A stretch of DNA of 64,000 nt, from contig NZ_JAAFZT010000022.1 in the NCBI RefSeq assembly GCF_013336795.1, positions 35,791-99,790 on the forward strand, in the 5' to 3' direction. The notes below the pieces were generated by a model. It had not been told where the DNA came from and did no database searches. It saw nothing but the letters and a program-made list of their open reading frames with translations. Shown here in pieces: positions 18,152 to 28,089 of this stretch. The DNA is from Alteripontixanthobacter muriae. Its GTDB lineage: Bacteria; Pseudomonadota; Alphaproteobacteria; Sphingomonadales; Sphingomonadaceae. Both the position numbers and the translations under genes were made by a program. Numbering within the stretch: the stretch's first letter is position 1; each line of letters opens with the position of its first letter.

Positions 18152-19222
18152 ATGGCAGCGAATCTGAAACTGGTTGAAGGCAAGGAAAACAACGTGGACC
18201 GTCAGAAAGCACTCGATGCCGCATTGGCCCAGATCGATCGCGCGTTCGGCAAGGGCTCGGCAATGAAGCTTGGCAGTCGGGAGGCCATGAACGTCGAGGC
18301 GATCTCGACAGGCTCGCTCGGCCTTGACATCGCCCTCGGAATCGGTGGCCTGCCCAAGGGCCGTGTCATCGAGATCTATGGACCTGAAAGTTCGGGCAAG
18401 ACGACGCTGGCACTCCATGTCATTGCGGAAGCGCAGAAGAATGGCGGCACTGCGGCTTTCGTCGATGCGGAACATGCGCTCGATCCCGTCTATGCGAGAA
18501 AGCTGGGCGTCGACATTGACGAATTGATCGTTTCGCAGCCCGATACTGGCGAACAGGCGCTGGAGATTACCGACACATTGGTGCGTTCCAACGCGATCGA
18601 TGTGCTGGTTGTCGACTCCGTTGCCGCTCTTGTCCCGCGTGCGGAAATCGAAGGCGAGATGGGGGACAGTCACGTCGGCCTGCAGGCCCGTCTGATGTCG
18701 CAGTCCCTTCGCAAGCTTACCGGCTCGATTAACCGGTCGAAATGCATGGTCATCTTCATTAACCAGCTGCGGATGAAGATCGGCGTGATGTATGGTAACC
18801 CCGAGACGACCACGGGCGGTAACGCGCTCAAGTTCTACGCTTCGGTCAGGCTCGACATTCGCCGGACGGGGCAGATTAAGGATCGCGACGATATCATCGG
18901 CAATTCAACGCGTGTGAAAGTTGTCAAGAACAAGGTTGCGCCGCCTTTCAAGCAGGTTGAATTCGACATCATGTACGGCGAAGGCATATCGAAGATCGGC
19001 GAAATTCTCGATCTGGGTGTCAAGGCAGGCATCGTCGAGAAGTCTGGTTCCTGGTTCAGCTATGACAGCGTCAGAATTGGTCAGGGCCGTGAAAACGCCA
19101 AGACATTCCTCAAGGAAAATCCGGAAATGCAGGCCAAGCTCGAAGCCGCTATTCGCGGCCGGGAAGACAAGGTTGCCGAGGAAATGATGACCGGTCCGTC
19201 GTCGGAGGACGACGCAGAGTAA
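18152..19222 (+). CDS. recA: Recombinase A
   Basis: Strand-exchange protein and co-protease for LexA self-cleavage. 356 residues, standard length. Walker [10 protein letters not shown], Walker [13 protein letters not shown], the DNA-binding loops around [12 protein letters not shown] and [20 protein letters not shown], and an acidic tail (SSEDDAE) are all present. It has its own SOS promoter and a terminator downstream. Placed between cckA and, after a methyltransferase gene, alaS. Confidence 0.99.
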   Translation: MAANLKLVEGKENNVDRQKALDAALAQIDRAFGKGSAMKLGSREAMNVEAISTGSLGLDIALGIGGLPKGRVIEIYGPESSGKTTLALHVIAEAQKNGGTAAFVDAEHALDPVYARKLGVDIDELIVSQPDTGEQALEITDTLVRSNAIDVLVVDSVAALVPRAEIEGEMGDSHVGLQARLMSQSLRKLTGSINRSKCMVIFINQLRMKIGVMYGNPETTTGGNALKFYASVRLDIRRTGQIKDRDDIIGNSTRVKVVKNKVAPPFKQVEFDIMYGEGISKIGEILDLGVKAGIVEKSGSWFSYDSVRIGQGRENAKTFLKENPEMQAKLEAAIRGREDKVAEEMMTGPSSEDDAE

Positions 19223-19257
19223 CGAGAAATTTAGTAAATCATTCGCGCGATTTCCAG

Positions 19258-19296
19258 GCCGCCTTCGATCTGAGCAGATTGGAGGCGGCTTTTCTT
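19258..19296 (+). terminator. recA terminator
   Basis: Stem GCCGCCTTCGATCTG / CAGATTGGAGGCGGC with one mismatch around a short loop, followed by TTTTCTTT. About 35 bases after the recA stop. Confidence 0.88.
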
Positions 19297-19390
19297 TGGG
19301 AGCATTCCACAAGATTGCCAAACAAAGGTTTGACTTGATTTTTCCTAAGTCTAGACCCTGCCGCAAGGGGCACAAGAACCCGTCGGTCGC

Positions 19391-19420
19391 ACATTCAGCA
19401 TCACTCAGCATCACTCAGCA
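19391..19420 (+). repeat. Three tandem 10-bp repeats before the methyltransferase gene
   Basis: acattcagca followed by two exact copies of tcactcagca. The run ends 11 bases before the ATG at 19432, so copy number would change the spacing of the promoter or 5' leader. No known element recognised. Confidence 0.7.
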
Positions 19421-19431
19421 GGGGCCGATAA

Positions 19432-20250
19432 ATGACGGGAAGAGACGAATGGCGCACCGGTGTCGGCGCGAAGTGGGCGGCCGAATGGCGCCGGACCGAC
19501 CGCAGCTTCACGGGCCTGACGGAAGAGTTGCTCAGGAAAGCTCTCTCCATTCCGGTGCACAATGTGCTCGACATCGGTTGCGGAGCCGGAGAAATCTCGC
19601 TCGCACTAGCGCGTTCAAATCAGCAAGCGTCGGTGACCGGCATAGATGTGAGCGCCGACTTGATCGAGGTTGCGAGAGCAAGGGGCGGTAATCTGCACAA
19701 TCTTGAGTTCGTGACCGGCGACGCACAAGAGTGGAGCGCTGAAGGACAGAAGGCCGATCTCTTGATCTCCCGGCATGGAACCATGTTCTTCGATGATCCC
19801 GTCGCTGCCTTCAGCAATCTTCGCGGCGAAGCATTCTCGCATGCAAGGCTGATCTTTTCCTGCTTTCGTGAACGCAGATACAACGATTGGGCGACCGAGT
19901 TTGCCGAACTCGCTCCCCAAGAGGGCGAACCGGTCGAAGAAGCTCCCGGTCCATTCGCTTTCGGACGGGAGGAGCGCATTCACAATGTCCTTTCCGATGC
20001 AGGATGGGGCGACATTCATTGTGAACCGATTGACTACGCCTATGTAGCCGGAGCAGGTTCAGAGGCCGTCGAAGATGCGAAAGCCTATCTCCTTGCCATC
20101 GGGCCTGCTGCCGCTGCCGCGGCAAAGCTCGCGGGGTCGGCTCGCGACCGGTTCGAAAGCGGCATGGAAGCCTTGCTGCGGAAAAGGTGCGATCACGACA
20201 TCGTGGCATTCGAAGCGGCTGCCTGGATCGTTACTGCCCGCCCGATCTGA
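19432..20250 (+). CDS. Class I SAM-dependent methyltransferase
   Basis: A 272-residue protein with a Rossmann methyltransferase core. Motif I is VLDIGCGAGEISLALA (about 44-59), the acidic end of strand 2 is GIDVSADLIEVA, and the motif II/III region is FVTGDAQEWSAEGQKADLLISRHG. The C-terminal third (about 170-272) is helical and alanine-rich. It resembles small-molecule or UbiE-like methyltransferases. The substrate cannot be read from the sequence. It lies alone between the recA terminator and alaS. Confidence 0.8.
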   Translation: MTGRDEWRTGVGAKWAAEWRRTDRSFTGLTEELLRKALSIPVHNVLDIGCGAGEISLALARSNQQASVTGIDVSADLIEVARARGGNLHNLEFVTGDAQEWSAEGQKADLLISRHGTMFFDDPVAAFSNLRGEAFSHARLIFSCFRERRYNDWATEFAELAPQEGEPVEEAPGPFAFGREERIHNVLSDAGWGDIHCEPIDYAYVAGAGSEAVEDAKAYLLAIGPAAAAAAKLAGSARDRFESGMEALLRKRCDHDIVAFEAAAWIVTARPI

Positions 20251-20332
20251 CGATCACTCCTGCACCGCACGACCAATACACTGCTGCTAATCCTGCTTGT
20301 CGCCGCCTGTACGAACGATTACCTGCGGTCTC

Positions 20333-22984
20333 ATGTTCTCGACCAACGACATTCGCCGCTCCTTCTTGGATTTCTTTGCGGGCATGGACCACCTCAAGGT
20401 GCCCAGTGCGCCGCTGGTGCCCTATAACGATCCATCGCTGATGTTCGTGAATGCGGGCATGGTTCCTTTCAAGAACGCTTTCACCGGTCTTGAGGCACCT
20501 CCGGCCGATCGGGCAACCAGTAGCCAGAAATGCGTGCGCGCCGGTGGCAAGCACAACGACCTCGACAACGTGGGCTACACCGCGCGCCACCACACGTTTT
20601 TCGAAATGCTCGGCAATTTCAGCTTCGGCGATTACTTCAAGGAAGAAGCGATCCTGAATGCCTGGACACTGCTGACCGGTGAATGGGGCCTCGACCCGAA
20701 CCGCTTGCTTGCGACTGTCTATCATTCCGATGATGAAGCGTTCGAACTCTGGCGCAAGATTGCAGGCCTGCCCGAAGACCGGATCATCCGTATCGCTACC
20801 AGCGATAATTTCTGGTCGATGGGTGATACGGGTCCATGCGGGCCATGTAGCGAGATCTTCTATGATCACGGCGATCACATTGCCGGTGGACCTCCTGGTT
20901 CGCCGGACGAGGACGGTGACCGGTTTATCGAGATCTGGAACCTGGTCTTCATGCAATTCGAACAGGCAGCGGATGGCAGCCGTCATGATTTGCCGCGTCC
21001 GTCCATCGACACTGGCATGGGCCTTGAGCGGATTGCCGCCGTTATGCAGGGCGTTCACGATAATTACGATATCGATACGTTTCGTGCATTGATCGAGGAA
21101 TCCGTCAATCTGACCGGCGTCGCCGCAGAAGGAGCGTCGCGCGCCAGTCACCGCGTCATTGCCGATCATCTGCGGTCGGTCAGCTTCCTGATGGCCGATG
21201 GCGTCCTGCCTAGCAACGAAGGCCGCGGTTATGTCTTAAGGCGCATAATGCGCCGCGCCATGCGGCATGCACATCTGCTCGGTGCCGAACGCCCGTTGAT
21301 GCACCGCCTTGTTCCGGCGCTCGTTACCGAAATGGGCCAGGCCTATCCGGAATTGCAGCGAGCGCAGGCTCTTGTAGAGGAAGTTCTGGAGCGTGAGGAA
21401 ACACGCTTTCGGCAGACCCTGGACAAGGGATTGCGTCTGCTCGACGATGTGACGGCCACGATGGTTGCCGGCGAGTCTCTTGATGGAGAGACAGCGTTCA
21501 AGCTGTATGACACCTATGGCTTCCCCTACGATCTGACGGAAGACGCCTTGCGCGACCGCAGCATCGGCGTCGACCGAAGCGGGTTCGATGCCGCGATGGC
21601 CCAGCAAAAGGCTGCCGCACGGGCTGCCTGGAAGGGCTCTGGTGAAGCGGCATCTGGCGAATTCTGGTTCGACATTGCCGAACGCGAGGGATCGACGGAG
21701 TTTACCGGTTATTCGTCGACAGACGGTGAGGGCCGGGTCGTCGCCCTCGTGCAGGACGGCGGCGAGGTGAACTTGGCGCGCGCAGGCGAAAGCGTTACCG
21801 TCATCACCAATCAAACGCCTTTCTACGGTGAAAGTGGCGGGCAAACCGGTGATGCCGGCACGATCACGATGCCGGAAGGCCTGATGATCGAGGTGACCGA
21901 GACATCGAAGCCGCTGGGAAGATTGCATGCGCATAATGGCAAGGTGCTGAAGGGGAAGCTCTCGGTTGGCGACACTGTCCACATGCATGTCAATGTCGAG
22001 CGCCGCGACGCGATCAGGGCCAATCATTCTGCGACCCACCTCCTCCATGCAGCGCTTCGTGGCCGCCTTGGCGAACACGTTACGCAGAAAGGTTCACTGG
22101 TAGCACAGGAGCGCCTTCGCTTCGATTTTTCGCACCCAAAGCCGCTGACTGCCGAGGACATCGCCGCGATCGAAGCGGAAGTGAATGCAGAGATACGTGC
22201 GAACGAAGCGGTCGCCACCCGCTTGATGACCCCTGATGAAGCGGTCGAAGCAGGTGCGCTGGCCCTTTTCGGTGAAAAATATGGCGATGAGGTGCGCGTG
22301 CTTTCAATGGGGCGCACCATGCAGGGCCGCAATTACTCCGTTGAACTCTGCGGCGGCACCCATGTCAATGCGACCGGCGACATCGCCTTGTTCCGGATCA
22401 TCGCCGAAAGCGCCGTGTCATCAGGCGTTCGACGCATAGAAGCGCTTACGGGAGAAGGAGCGAGGCAGTGGTTGGTCAAACGTGAGGAAGAGCTGAAGAC
22501 CATTGCCGCCACGCTCAAGACCGGGCCGGACGATGTAAAAGACCGGATCGCGGCGTTGCTGGACGAGCGCAAGAATTTGGAACGCGAACTTGCGGAAGCC
22601 CGCCGTCAACTTGCCTTGGGCGGCGGTGGTGCGGAGAAAGCTGGCGCGGCAGACGAAAATATTGGCGGCGTTACGTTCAGCGGCCAGGTCCTGCATGGAC
22701 TTGATCCGAAGGATTTGCGCGGGCTTCTGGACGAAGCGAAGAGTCGGATCGGCTCGGGGGTAGCAGCGATCGTTGCGGTGAACGAAGGCCGCGCCGCATT
22801 TGCGGTCGCCGTTACCGACGACTTGACCGATCGGTTGGACGCCGTAAGCCTGGTTCAGGCCGGGGTGTCAGCACTTGGCGGCAAAGGTGGCGGTGGCCGA
22901 AAGGATATGGCTCAGGGCGGCGGGCCCTCGGGCGAACGGGCTGAGGACGCGATCGAAGCCGTGCGCAGCAGCTTGCAGGGCTGA
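20333..22984 (+). CDS. alaS: Alanyl-tRNA synthetase
   Basis: Class II synthetase charging tRNA-Ala, with an editing domain for mischarged Ser/Gly. 883 residues. Recognisable parts are the N-terminal [15 protein letters not shown], class II motif 2 near [16 protein letters not shown] and TRHH-type [20 protein letters not shown], motif 3 [13 protein letters not shown], the editing-site zinc ligands [12 protein letters not shown] and CGGTHV, and the C-Ala domain with the glycine-rich [17 protein letters not shown]. The start at 20333 gives the conserved N-terminus; the frame opens 12 codons earlier without a conserved sequence. Confidence 0.98.
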   Translation: MFSTNDIRRSFLDFFAGMDHLKVPSAPLVPYNDPSLMFVNAGMVPFKNAFTGLEAPPADRATSSQKCVRAGGKHNDLDNVGYTARHHTFFEMLGNFSFGDYFKEEAILNAWTLLTGEWGLDPNRLLATVYHSDDEAFELWRKIAGLPEDRIIRIATSDNFWSMGDTGPCGPCSEIFYDHGDHIAGGPPGSPDEDGDRFIEIWNLVFMQFEQAADGSRHDLPRPSIDTGMGLERIAAVMQGVHDNYDIDTFRALIEESVNLTGVAAEGASRASHRVIADHLRSVSFLMADGVLPSNEGRGYVLRRIMRRAMRHAHLLGAERPLMHRLVPALVTEMGQAYPELQRAQALVEEVLEREETRFRQTLDKGLRLLDDVTATMVAGESLDGETAFKLYDTYGFPYDLTEDALRDRSIGVDRSGFDAAMAQQKAAARAAWKGSGEAASGEFWFDIAEREGSTEFTGYSSTDGEGRVVALVQDGGEVNLARAGESVTVITNQTPFYGESGGQTGDAGTITMPEGLMIEVTETSKPLGRLHAHNGKVLKGKLSVGDTVHMHVNVERRDAIRANHSATHLLHAALRGRLGEHVTQKGSLVAQERLRFDFSHPKPLTAEDIAAIEAEVNAEIRANEAVATRLMTPDEAVEAGALALFGEKYGDEVRVLSMGRTMQGRNYSVELCGGTHVNATGDIALFRIIAESAVSSGVRRIEALTGEGARQWLVKREEELKTIAATLKTGPDDVKDRIAALLDERKNLERELAEARRQLALGGGGAEKAGAADENIGGVTFSGQVLHGLDPKDLRGLLDEAKSRIGSGVAAIVAVNEGRAAFAVAVTDDLTDRLDAVSLVQAGVSALGGKGGGGRKDMAQGGGPSGERAEDAIEAVRSSLQG

Positions 22985-23000
22985 GCGCACGGCTGCTTGC

Positions 23001-23186
23001 TCAGCTTTGCCTGTTGCTTGATCGGGACTGATTTTCGGGCTCGCTGCCGCGGGCAGTATCGTCACTCATGTTGCGGTCTGCGCGGCCCTTGCTTGTCACA
23101 CTTCCGGCGCTTTCATCCGCCACGTTCTGCGGCTTGAATTTCTCGTCATTGCTCTTTGGCTTTGTGGGATCGTTCTTGTCGGTCAT
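23001..23186 (-). CDS. Small disordered hydrophilic protein
   Basis: 61 residues, almost entirely Asp, Ser, Asn, Lys, Glu and Arg, with no hydrophobic core, so probably unfolded on its own. A strong Shine-Dalgarno (GAAGGAGAGC, 4 bases before ATG) and its fit between alaS and the antiporter support a real gene. Stress-related small proteins look like this, but no family is recognised. It converges on alaS with a 16-base gap. Confidence 0.55.
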   Translation of the reverse strand: MTDKNDPTKPKSNDEKFKPQNVADESAGSVTSKGRADRNMSDDTARGSEPENQSRSSNRQS

Positions 23187-23249
23187 ATCTGCTCTCCTTC
23201 ATTAACCAATGGTCGGAAAGGCAGAAAGTTGCCGGCATGATTGCAGAAA

Positions 23250-25010
23250 CTAGCTGCTACCCAGCGTCCGCGTCCGCAGCTGCGGCTTGGCCGACAAGGC
23301 GCCCTGTTCCTGAATTTGCGAACGGAACTGATCGCGTTTTTCATGGATCGAGGCGATTACCGGACCCATGGGAACGCCCAGATCGACGAGCACGGCTTCC
23401 GACAATTGCAAGGAGCTTTCCAGGGTTTCGGGAACTGCGTGACTGGCTCCGCTGCGATATAGTTCCGCTGCATGAGCCGTATCGCGGGCGCGCGCGATGA
23501 TCGGCAGTTCGGGATAAGCCTTCCGCAGCTTGGTCGTCAGGCGCTGCGCCAGGATGGGTTCGTCCATCGTGAGGATTACCGCCGGCGCATTTTCGACACC
23601 AAGTCGGTCCAGCGTATCGCCGCGCGCTGCATCCCCGAACATGGCGCGGTATTCACGCCTTTTCGCCTGGTCGACGATCTCCGGATCCGAATCGAGCATG
23701 ATGTAGCTCTTCTCATGCGTTGTGAGCATCTGCGCGACAAGGCGGCCGACCCGGCCCGCGCCGATGATGATGACGCGGGGAACACCGCGATCTTCCGGCG
23801 GCAGTTCAACTTGCGGCTCCACGCGGCGCGCTATGCTGCGACCGAGCCGCGCGAGTATCGGCGTCACGGTCAGACCGATAGCCGTCACGATCTGCCAGAA
23901 CTGCGCGGTTCCAGGCTGGATGAGCAGGGCCGAACTTGCTGCGGCAAGCACGATGAGGGTCGTCTCGGAAGGACTCGACATCAGAATGCCGGTTTCGGCG
24001 GCAGTGCTCCGGCGCGCTCCCATCAGCCGCAGCAGCACGCCGGTCACCGTAGCCTTGAAGGTCAGCACCAGCACAAGCGCAAGGGCAATCATGCCGAGAT
24101 TGTCCCAGATCGTGTTCAGGTCGATGCTCATCCCCACGGTGATGAGGAACACGCCAAGAGCCAGCCCCTTGAACGGTTCCATAATCGTCTCGACCTCGCC
24201 GTGATATTCGGTTTCGGCGATGAGCAGACCAGCGAGCAATGCCCCGACGATTGGTGAAAGTCCGGCAAGCGCCGTGGCCAGACTGGCGCCGATGACGACC
24301 AGCAAAGTCGCTGCAAGGAACAGCTCAGGACTTTTAGTGCGGGCAGCCTGAGCGAAGAGGCGGGGGAGGGCTAAACGTCCGAGAACCAGCAGTCCGATCA
24401 CCACCGCGCCGCCGAGCCATAATGTTTCGAGCAGGCCCTCCCAGCCATCGCTCGCCGCATATGGTGCCATTGCGCCAAGCATGAAGATTATCGGCACGAT
24501 AGCGATGTCTTCGAACAACAGCATGGACAGCGCCGCACGTCCAACGGGCGATTGCGTGCCGGAGATGGGCAAGACGATCGCGGTCGAGGACAGCGCCAGC
24601 GCCAGTCCAAGGCCCAGCGCTCCCGTCCAGTACTGGCCCATCATCGACAGGAAGATCGAGATCAGCAAGCCGATGATCAGCAGCTCCAGCGCGCCGAGGC
24701 CGAAGACCAGCCTCCTCATCTTCCACAATCTGTTGAAAGATAATTCAAGGCCGATGGTGAAGAGGAGGAGAATGATGCCGAACTCGGCAAAGGGTTCGAG
24801 CGCCTCCGGATCTGTGATGGTGATGTGGGTCAGCCAAGGCTGCTGATAGACCAGACTGCCCAATCCGAACGGCCCGACGGCAATTCCGATCAGGATGAAG
24901 CCGATTACGGGCGTGATGCGGAACCGCGTAAAGACCGGGATCACGATCCCTGCCGCTCCCAGGATCACCAGCGCGTCCGATAATGCGGGGGAGGAAAACT
25001 CGGCTGCCAT
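23250..25010 (-). CDS. CPA2-family monovalent cation/proton antiporter with RCK_N domain (KefB/KefC-like)
   Basis: A 586-residue membrane transporter. The N-terminal ~390 residues form about 12-13 transmembrane segments of the Na+/H+ exchanger fold, including FGIILLLFTIGLELSFNRLW and LSSTAIVLPISG, then LAGLLIAETEYHGEVE. The C-terminal cytosolic part is an RCK_N (TrkA-N) domain with the NAD-binding loop IIIGAGRVGRLVAQML and strand end MLDSDPEIVDQAK. Kef-type systems exchange K+ for H+ and are usually gated by glutathione adducts. No KefF/KefG-like ancillary subunit gene is next to it. Residue-level specificity (K+ versus Na+) cannot be told. Confidence 0.88.
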   Translation of the reverse strand: MAAEFSSPALSDALVILGAAGIVIPVFTRFRITPVIGFILIGIAVGPFGLGSLVYQQPWLTHITITDPEALEPFAEFGIILLLFTIGLELSFNRLWKMRRLVFGLGALELLIIGLLISIFLSMMGQYWTGALGLGLALALSSTAIVLPISGTQSPVGRAALSMLLFEDIAIVPIIFMLGAMAPYAASDGWEGLLETLWLGGAVVIGLLVLGRLALPRLFAQAARTKSPELFLAATLLVVIGASLATALAGLSPIVGALLAGLLIAETEYHGEVETIMEPFKGLALGVFLITVGMSIDLNTIWDNLGMIALALVLVLTFKATVTGVLLRLMGARRSTAAETGILMSSPSETTLIVLAAASSALLIQPGTAQFWQIVTAIGLTVTPILARLGRSIARRVEPQVELPPEDRGVPRVIIIGAGRVGRLVAQMLTTHEKSYIMLDSDPEIVDQAKRREYRAMFGDAARGDTLDRLGVENAPAVILTMDEPILAQRLTTKLRKAYPELPIIARARDTAHAAELYRSGASHAVPETLESSLQLSEAVLVDLGVPMGPVIASIHEKRDQFRSQIQEQGALSAKPQLRTRTLGSS

Positions 25011-25090
25011 CTAGGCGAGTGTTAGCGTAACTACTGCAGGGCGACTAGGCCGCGTTTAACAAAGCATACGAGCTTGAACGCGGTTTCCGT

Positions 25091-26728
25091 CTACCCGCCG
25101 CCTGGGGTCGGCGGTCCGGTAGGCCTTGTAGCGGAGGAGTCGTGATCTTCGCCAATGCGGGTATGCTGGGGTAGCGATCCGACGCTCTTGTCCCATTCGA
25201 TGCGATAAAGATCGAAACGCCGATCCGCCAGATTCTGCACCGTGCCTTCTGCGCGCGCCCATGAAAGATCCGCCAGATTGACATCGCTGATGGTCAGCGT
25301 CTCGACGTTCTCCGTGGCCTCGGCAGCGATGCCGTCGCGGGCGAAGGGGAAATCGCAGGGCGTTAGAATGCAGCTTTGCGCGTACTGAATATCCATGTTG
25401 CCGACGTTCGGCAGATTGCCTACATTTCCGCTCATCACCACATAGCACTGGTTCTCGATCGCACGCGCCTGCGCGCAATAGCGTACCCGCATGTAGCCCT
25501 GCCTGCTGTCGGTGCAGAAGGGGACGAAGATGATTCGGGCGCCCTCATCGACCAGTCGCCGGGCGAGTTCGGGAAATTCGCTGTCGTAACAGATCAATAC
25601 GCCGATGGGGCCGCAATCGGTGGGAATGGCGTCGATGGAGTCGCCGCCCTTTATGTTCCACCAATAGGCTTCGTTAGGCGTGGGGTGTATCTTCTCCTGA
25701 CTATGGACGGACCCGTCGCGGAGGCAAACATAGGCAACGTTGTGGATGTCGCCGTCATCCATGCGGGTGGGATGCGAGCCGCCTATGATGTTGATGTTGA
25801 ACTTCAGTGCCATGTCCGACAGCGCCTTGCGGATGCGAGGCGTGTATTTGCTCAAGGCCTCGATGGCCTCCATCGGGCTCAGTTCCTTCTCTTCGAAGGA
25901 CAGGAGCATGAGTGTGAAGAGTTCGGGAAAGACTATGAAGTCCGCCTCGTAATCTGCTGCAACATCGACAAAGTATTCTACGTGGCGCATGAACTCGTCG
26001 AAGTCTGCAACTGCCCGTGCCTGCAGTTGGCATGTGGCAATCCGCACACTTTCGACGCCCCGAGGCAGGCGATGCTTCTTGGGCGCATCGCTGTCGATGT
26101 AAGGATTGCGCCAGGCCATCTTGACCGCGAAGGCTTTCGATTTCTTGTCTTCGGGTAGGTAATTCTTGAGAATGCCCATCGGCTCGAAGCCGTTGGCCAG
26201 CTGGAAGCGCAGGACAGGGTCGTGCAGTTTGCCGTCCAGAACTTGGTCGAGATAATCCTGCGGCCCCTCTACCTTGCGCCAATGCCGCGACAGGTTCGGC
26301 ATTCGCCCGCCGAAAACGATGCCGGTCAGATCCAATTGCTCGGCAAGACTGCGCCGTTCTTCATACAGGCGTCGCCCGATGCGGGTGCCGCGCGTAGCGG
26401 GATCGACGCACATCTCGTATCCGTAGAGCCAGTCGCCGGTGGGGTCATGGCGGCTGCCGAAGCCGTTGCCGGTAATCGTATCCCAGTTCTGATCCGACAG
26501 GGCGATGCGCTCGTCCAGGCGCATAGAGGCGCAATAGCCGACCAGCACACCGTCCAGCTTGGCGACGAAGCATCCGTCGGGATAATTGTTGATCTGCCCG
26601 CGGATTTCACCGTGAGTATAGGCCGGAAGGTCCTTATAGGCCCGGCGCACCAGATCGGCGATTGCGCGCACGTCCTTCGGTTTGGCCCGACGGATTTCCA
26701 GACGGGCCTTCCGGCGTTGTTCGGTCAT
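25091..26728 (-). CDS. Fusion of GNAT N-acetyltransferase and carbon-nitrogen hydrolase
   Basis: 545 residues with two enzyme domains. Residues about 10-205 are a GNAT-type acetyltransferase with the acetyl-CoA loop region VDPATRGTRIGRRLYEERR. Residues about 225-510 are a nitrilase/omega-amidase domain with the full Glu-Lys-Cys triad: Glu269 in FPELFTL, Lys346 in QEKIHPTPNE, and Cys380 in VLICYDSEFP. Bifunctional proteins of this arrangement are widespread but their combined reaction is not settled. The hydrolase is probably an amidase, and the GNAT domain may act on the released amine or on a shared substrate. The last 30 residues are Pro/Thr-rich. Upstream of it, on the same strand, is icd. 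Confidence 0.9.
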   Translation of the reverse strand: MTEQRRKARLEIRRAKPKDVRAIADLVRRAYKDLPAYTHGEIRGQINNYPDGCFVAKLDGVLVGYCASMRLDERIALSDQNWDTITGNGFGSRHDPTGDWLYGYEMCVDPATRGTRIGRRLYEERRSLAEQLDLTGIVFGGRMPNLSRHWRKVEGPQDYLDQVLDGKLHDPVLRFQLANGFEPMGILKNYLPEDKKSKAFAVKMAWRNPYIDSDAPKKHRLPRGVESVRIATCQLQARAVADFDEFMRHVEYFVDVAADYEADFIVFPELFTLMLLSFEEKELSPMEAIEALSKYTPRIRKALSDMALKFNINIIGGSHPTRMDDGDIHNVAYVCLRDGSVHSQEKIHPTPNEAYWWNIKGGDSIDAIPTDCGPIGVLICYDSEFPELARRLVDEGARIIFVPFCTDSRQGYMRVRYCAQARAIENQCYVVMSGNVGNLPNVGNMDIQYAQSCILTPCDFPFARDGIAAEATENVETLTISDVNLADLSWARAEGTVQNLADRRFDLYRIEWDKSVGSLPQHTRIGEDHDSSATRPTGPPTPGGG

Positions 26729-26773
26729 GCTACTCTTTGCTCGATCGAGAGGCTTTCATCGGGCAGGATAACT

Positions 26774-27994
26774 TCAACCTGCTTTCGACATTTCGGCTTC
26801 GAGACCGTCGACGATGGCCTCGAAGAACTGTTCTGTCGTGAGCCAGTTCTGTCCGGGGCCGATAAGAAGGGCGAGATCCTTCGTCATCTTGCCGCTTTCG
26901 ACCGTCTGGATGCAGACGCGTTCCAGCGTTTCGGCGAACTTCACGACTTCCGGCGTATTGTCGAACCGGCCGCGATAGATCAGGCCGCGCGTCCATGCGA
27001 AGATGGACGCGATCGGGTTCGTGCTCGTCGCCTTGCCCTGCTGATGCTGGCGATAGTGGCGGGTGACGGTGCCATGTGCCGCTTCCGCTTCCACCGTCTT
27101 GCCATCAGGAGTCATCAGCACCGAAGTCATCAGGCCGAGGCTGCCGAAGCCCTGCGCCACGATATCGGACTGAACGTCACCATCGTAATTCTTGCAGGCC
27201 CAGACGAACTTGCCGTTCCACTTCAGGGCCGAAGCGACCATGTCGTCGATCAGGCGATGTTCGTATGTAATGTCCTTTTCGGCGAATTTGTCCTTGAATT
27301 CCTTCTCGAATATTTCTTCGAACAGATCCTTGAAACGGCCATCATAGGTCTTGAGAATGGTGTTTTTGGTCGAGAGATAGACCGGCCAGCCACGATCGAG
27401 ACCGTAATTGAAGGATGCACGGGCGAAGTCGCGGATCGAATCGTCCAGATTGTACATCGCCATCGCGACGCCGGGTTCCTGGAATTCGTATACGTCGAGG
27501 TCGATCTTCTTGCCGTCTTCGCCCTCGAACACGAGGCGCAGCTTGCCGGCACCCGGGATGCGGGTGTCCGTTGCGCGATACTGGTCGCCGAATGCATGGC
27601 GGCCGACCACGATGGGATCGGTCCAGCCCGGCACCAGACGCGGTACGTTCTCAATGACGATGGGTTCGCGGAAGACGACGCCGCCCAGGATGTTGCGGAT
27701 GGTGCCGTTGGGCGAAACCCACATCTTCTTCAGGTCGAACTCTTCGACCCGTGCCTCGTCGGGCGTGATGGTCGCGCATTTGACGCCGACACCATGCTCC
27801 TTGATGGCATTCGCGGCATCGACCGTGATCTGGTCGTTCGTTTCATCACGGCTCTCGATGGAAAGATCGTAATATTTCAAATCGACGTCCAGATAGGGGA
27901 GAATGAGCCGCTCGCGGATCCATTCCCAGATAATCCTGGTCATTTCATCGCCGTCGATTTCGACAATCGGGTTCTGCACCTTGATCTTGGCCAT
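26774..27994 (-). CDS. icd: NADP-dependent isocitrate dehydrogenase (dimeric, type II)
   Basis: TCA-cycle enzyme converting isocitrate to 2-oxoglutarate with NADPH. The sequence [21 protein letters not shown] at the N-terminus, [13 protein letters not shown] (substrate-binding Ser/Asn/Arg), [10 protein letters not shown] and [11 protein letters not shown] identify the homodimeric eukaryote-like class common in alphaproteobacteria. The start MAKIKV at 27994 is the conserved one; an ATG two codons earlier (28000) is possible. 406 residues, normal length. Confidence 0.96.
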   Translation of the reverse strand: MAKIKVQNPIVEIDGDEMTRIIWEWIRERLILPYLDVDLKYYDLSIESRDETNDQITVDAANAIKEHGVGVKCATITPDEARVEEFDLKKMWVSPNGTIRNILGGVVFREPIVIENVPRLVPGWTDPIVVGRHAFGDQYRATDTRIPGAGKLRLVFEGEDGKKIDLDVYEFQEPGVAMAMYNLDDSIRDFARASFNYGLDRGWPVYLSTKNTILKTYDGRFKDLFEEIFEKEFKDKFAEKDITYEHRLIDDMVASALKWNGKFVWACKNYDGDVQSDIVAQGFGSLGLMTSVLMTPDGKTVEAEAAHGTVTRHYRQHQQGKATSTNPIASIFAWTRGLIYRGRFDNTPEVVKFAETLERVCIQTVESGKMTKDLALLIGPGQNWLTTEQFFEAIVDGLEAEMSKAG

Positions 27995-28089
27995 TGTCAT
28001 CCTGCTCGTTCAATTCAGAAAAAAGATTGCTGCGCTCCTAGACAGCGCCGCCCGACAGCGCAAGGCGGGGCGAGATCGGACGTTACGGG

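Noticed and set aside
28001..28089. Terminator between icd and the flavoprotein gene
   Set aside because: A GC-rich hairpin can be drawn but no T-run follows in either direction.
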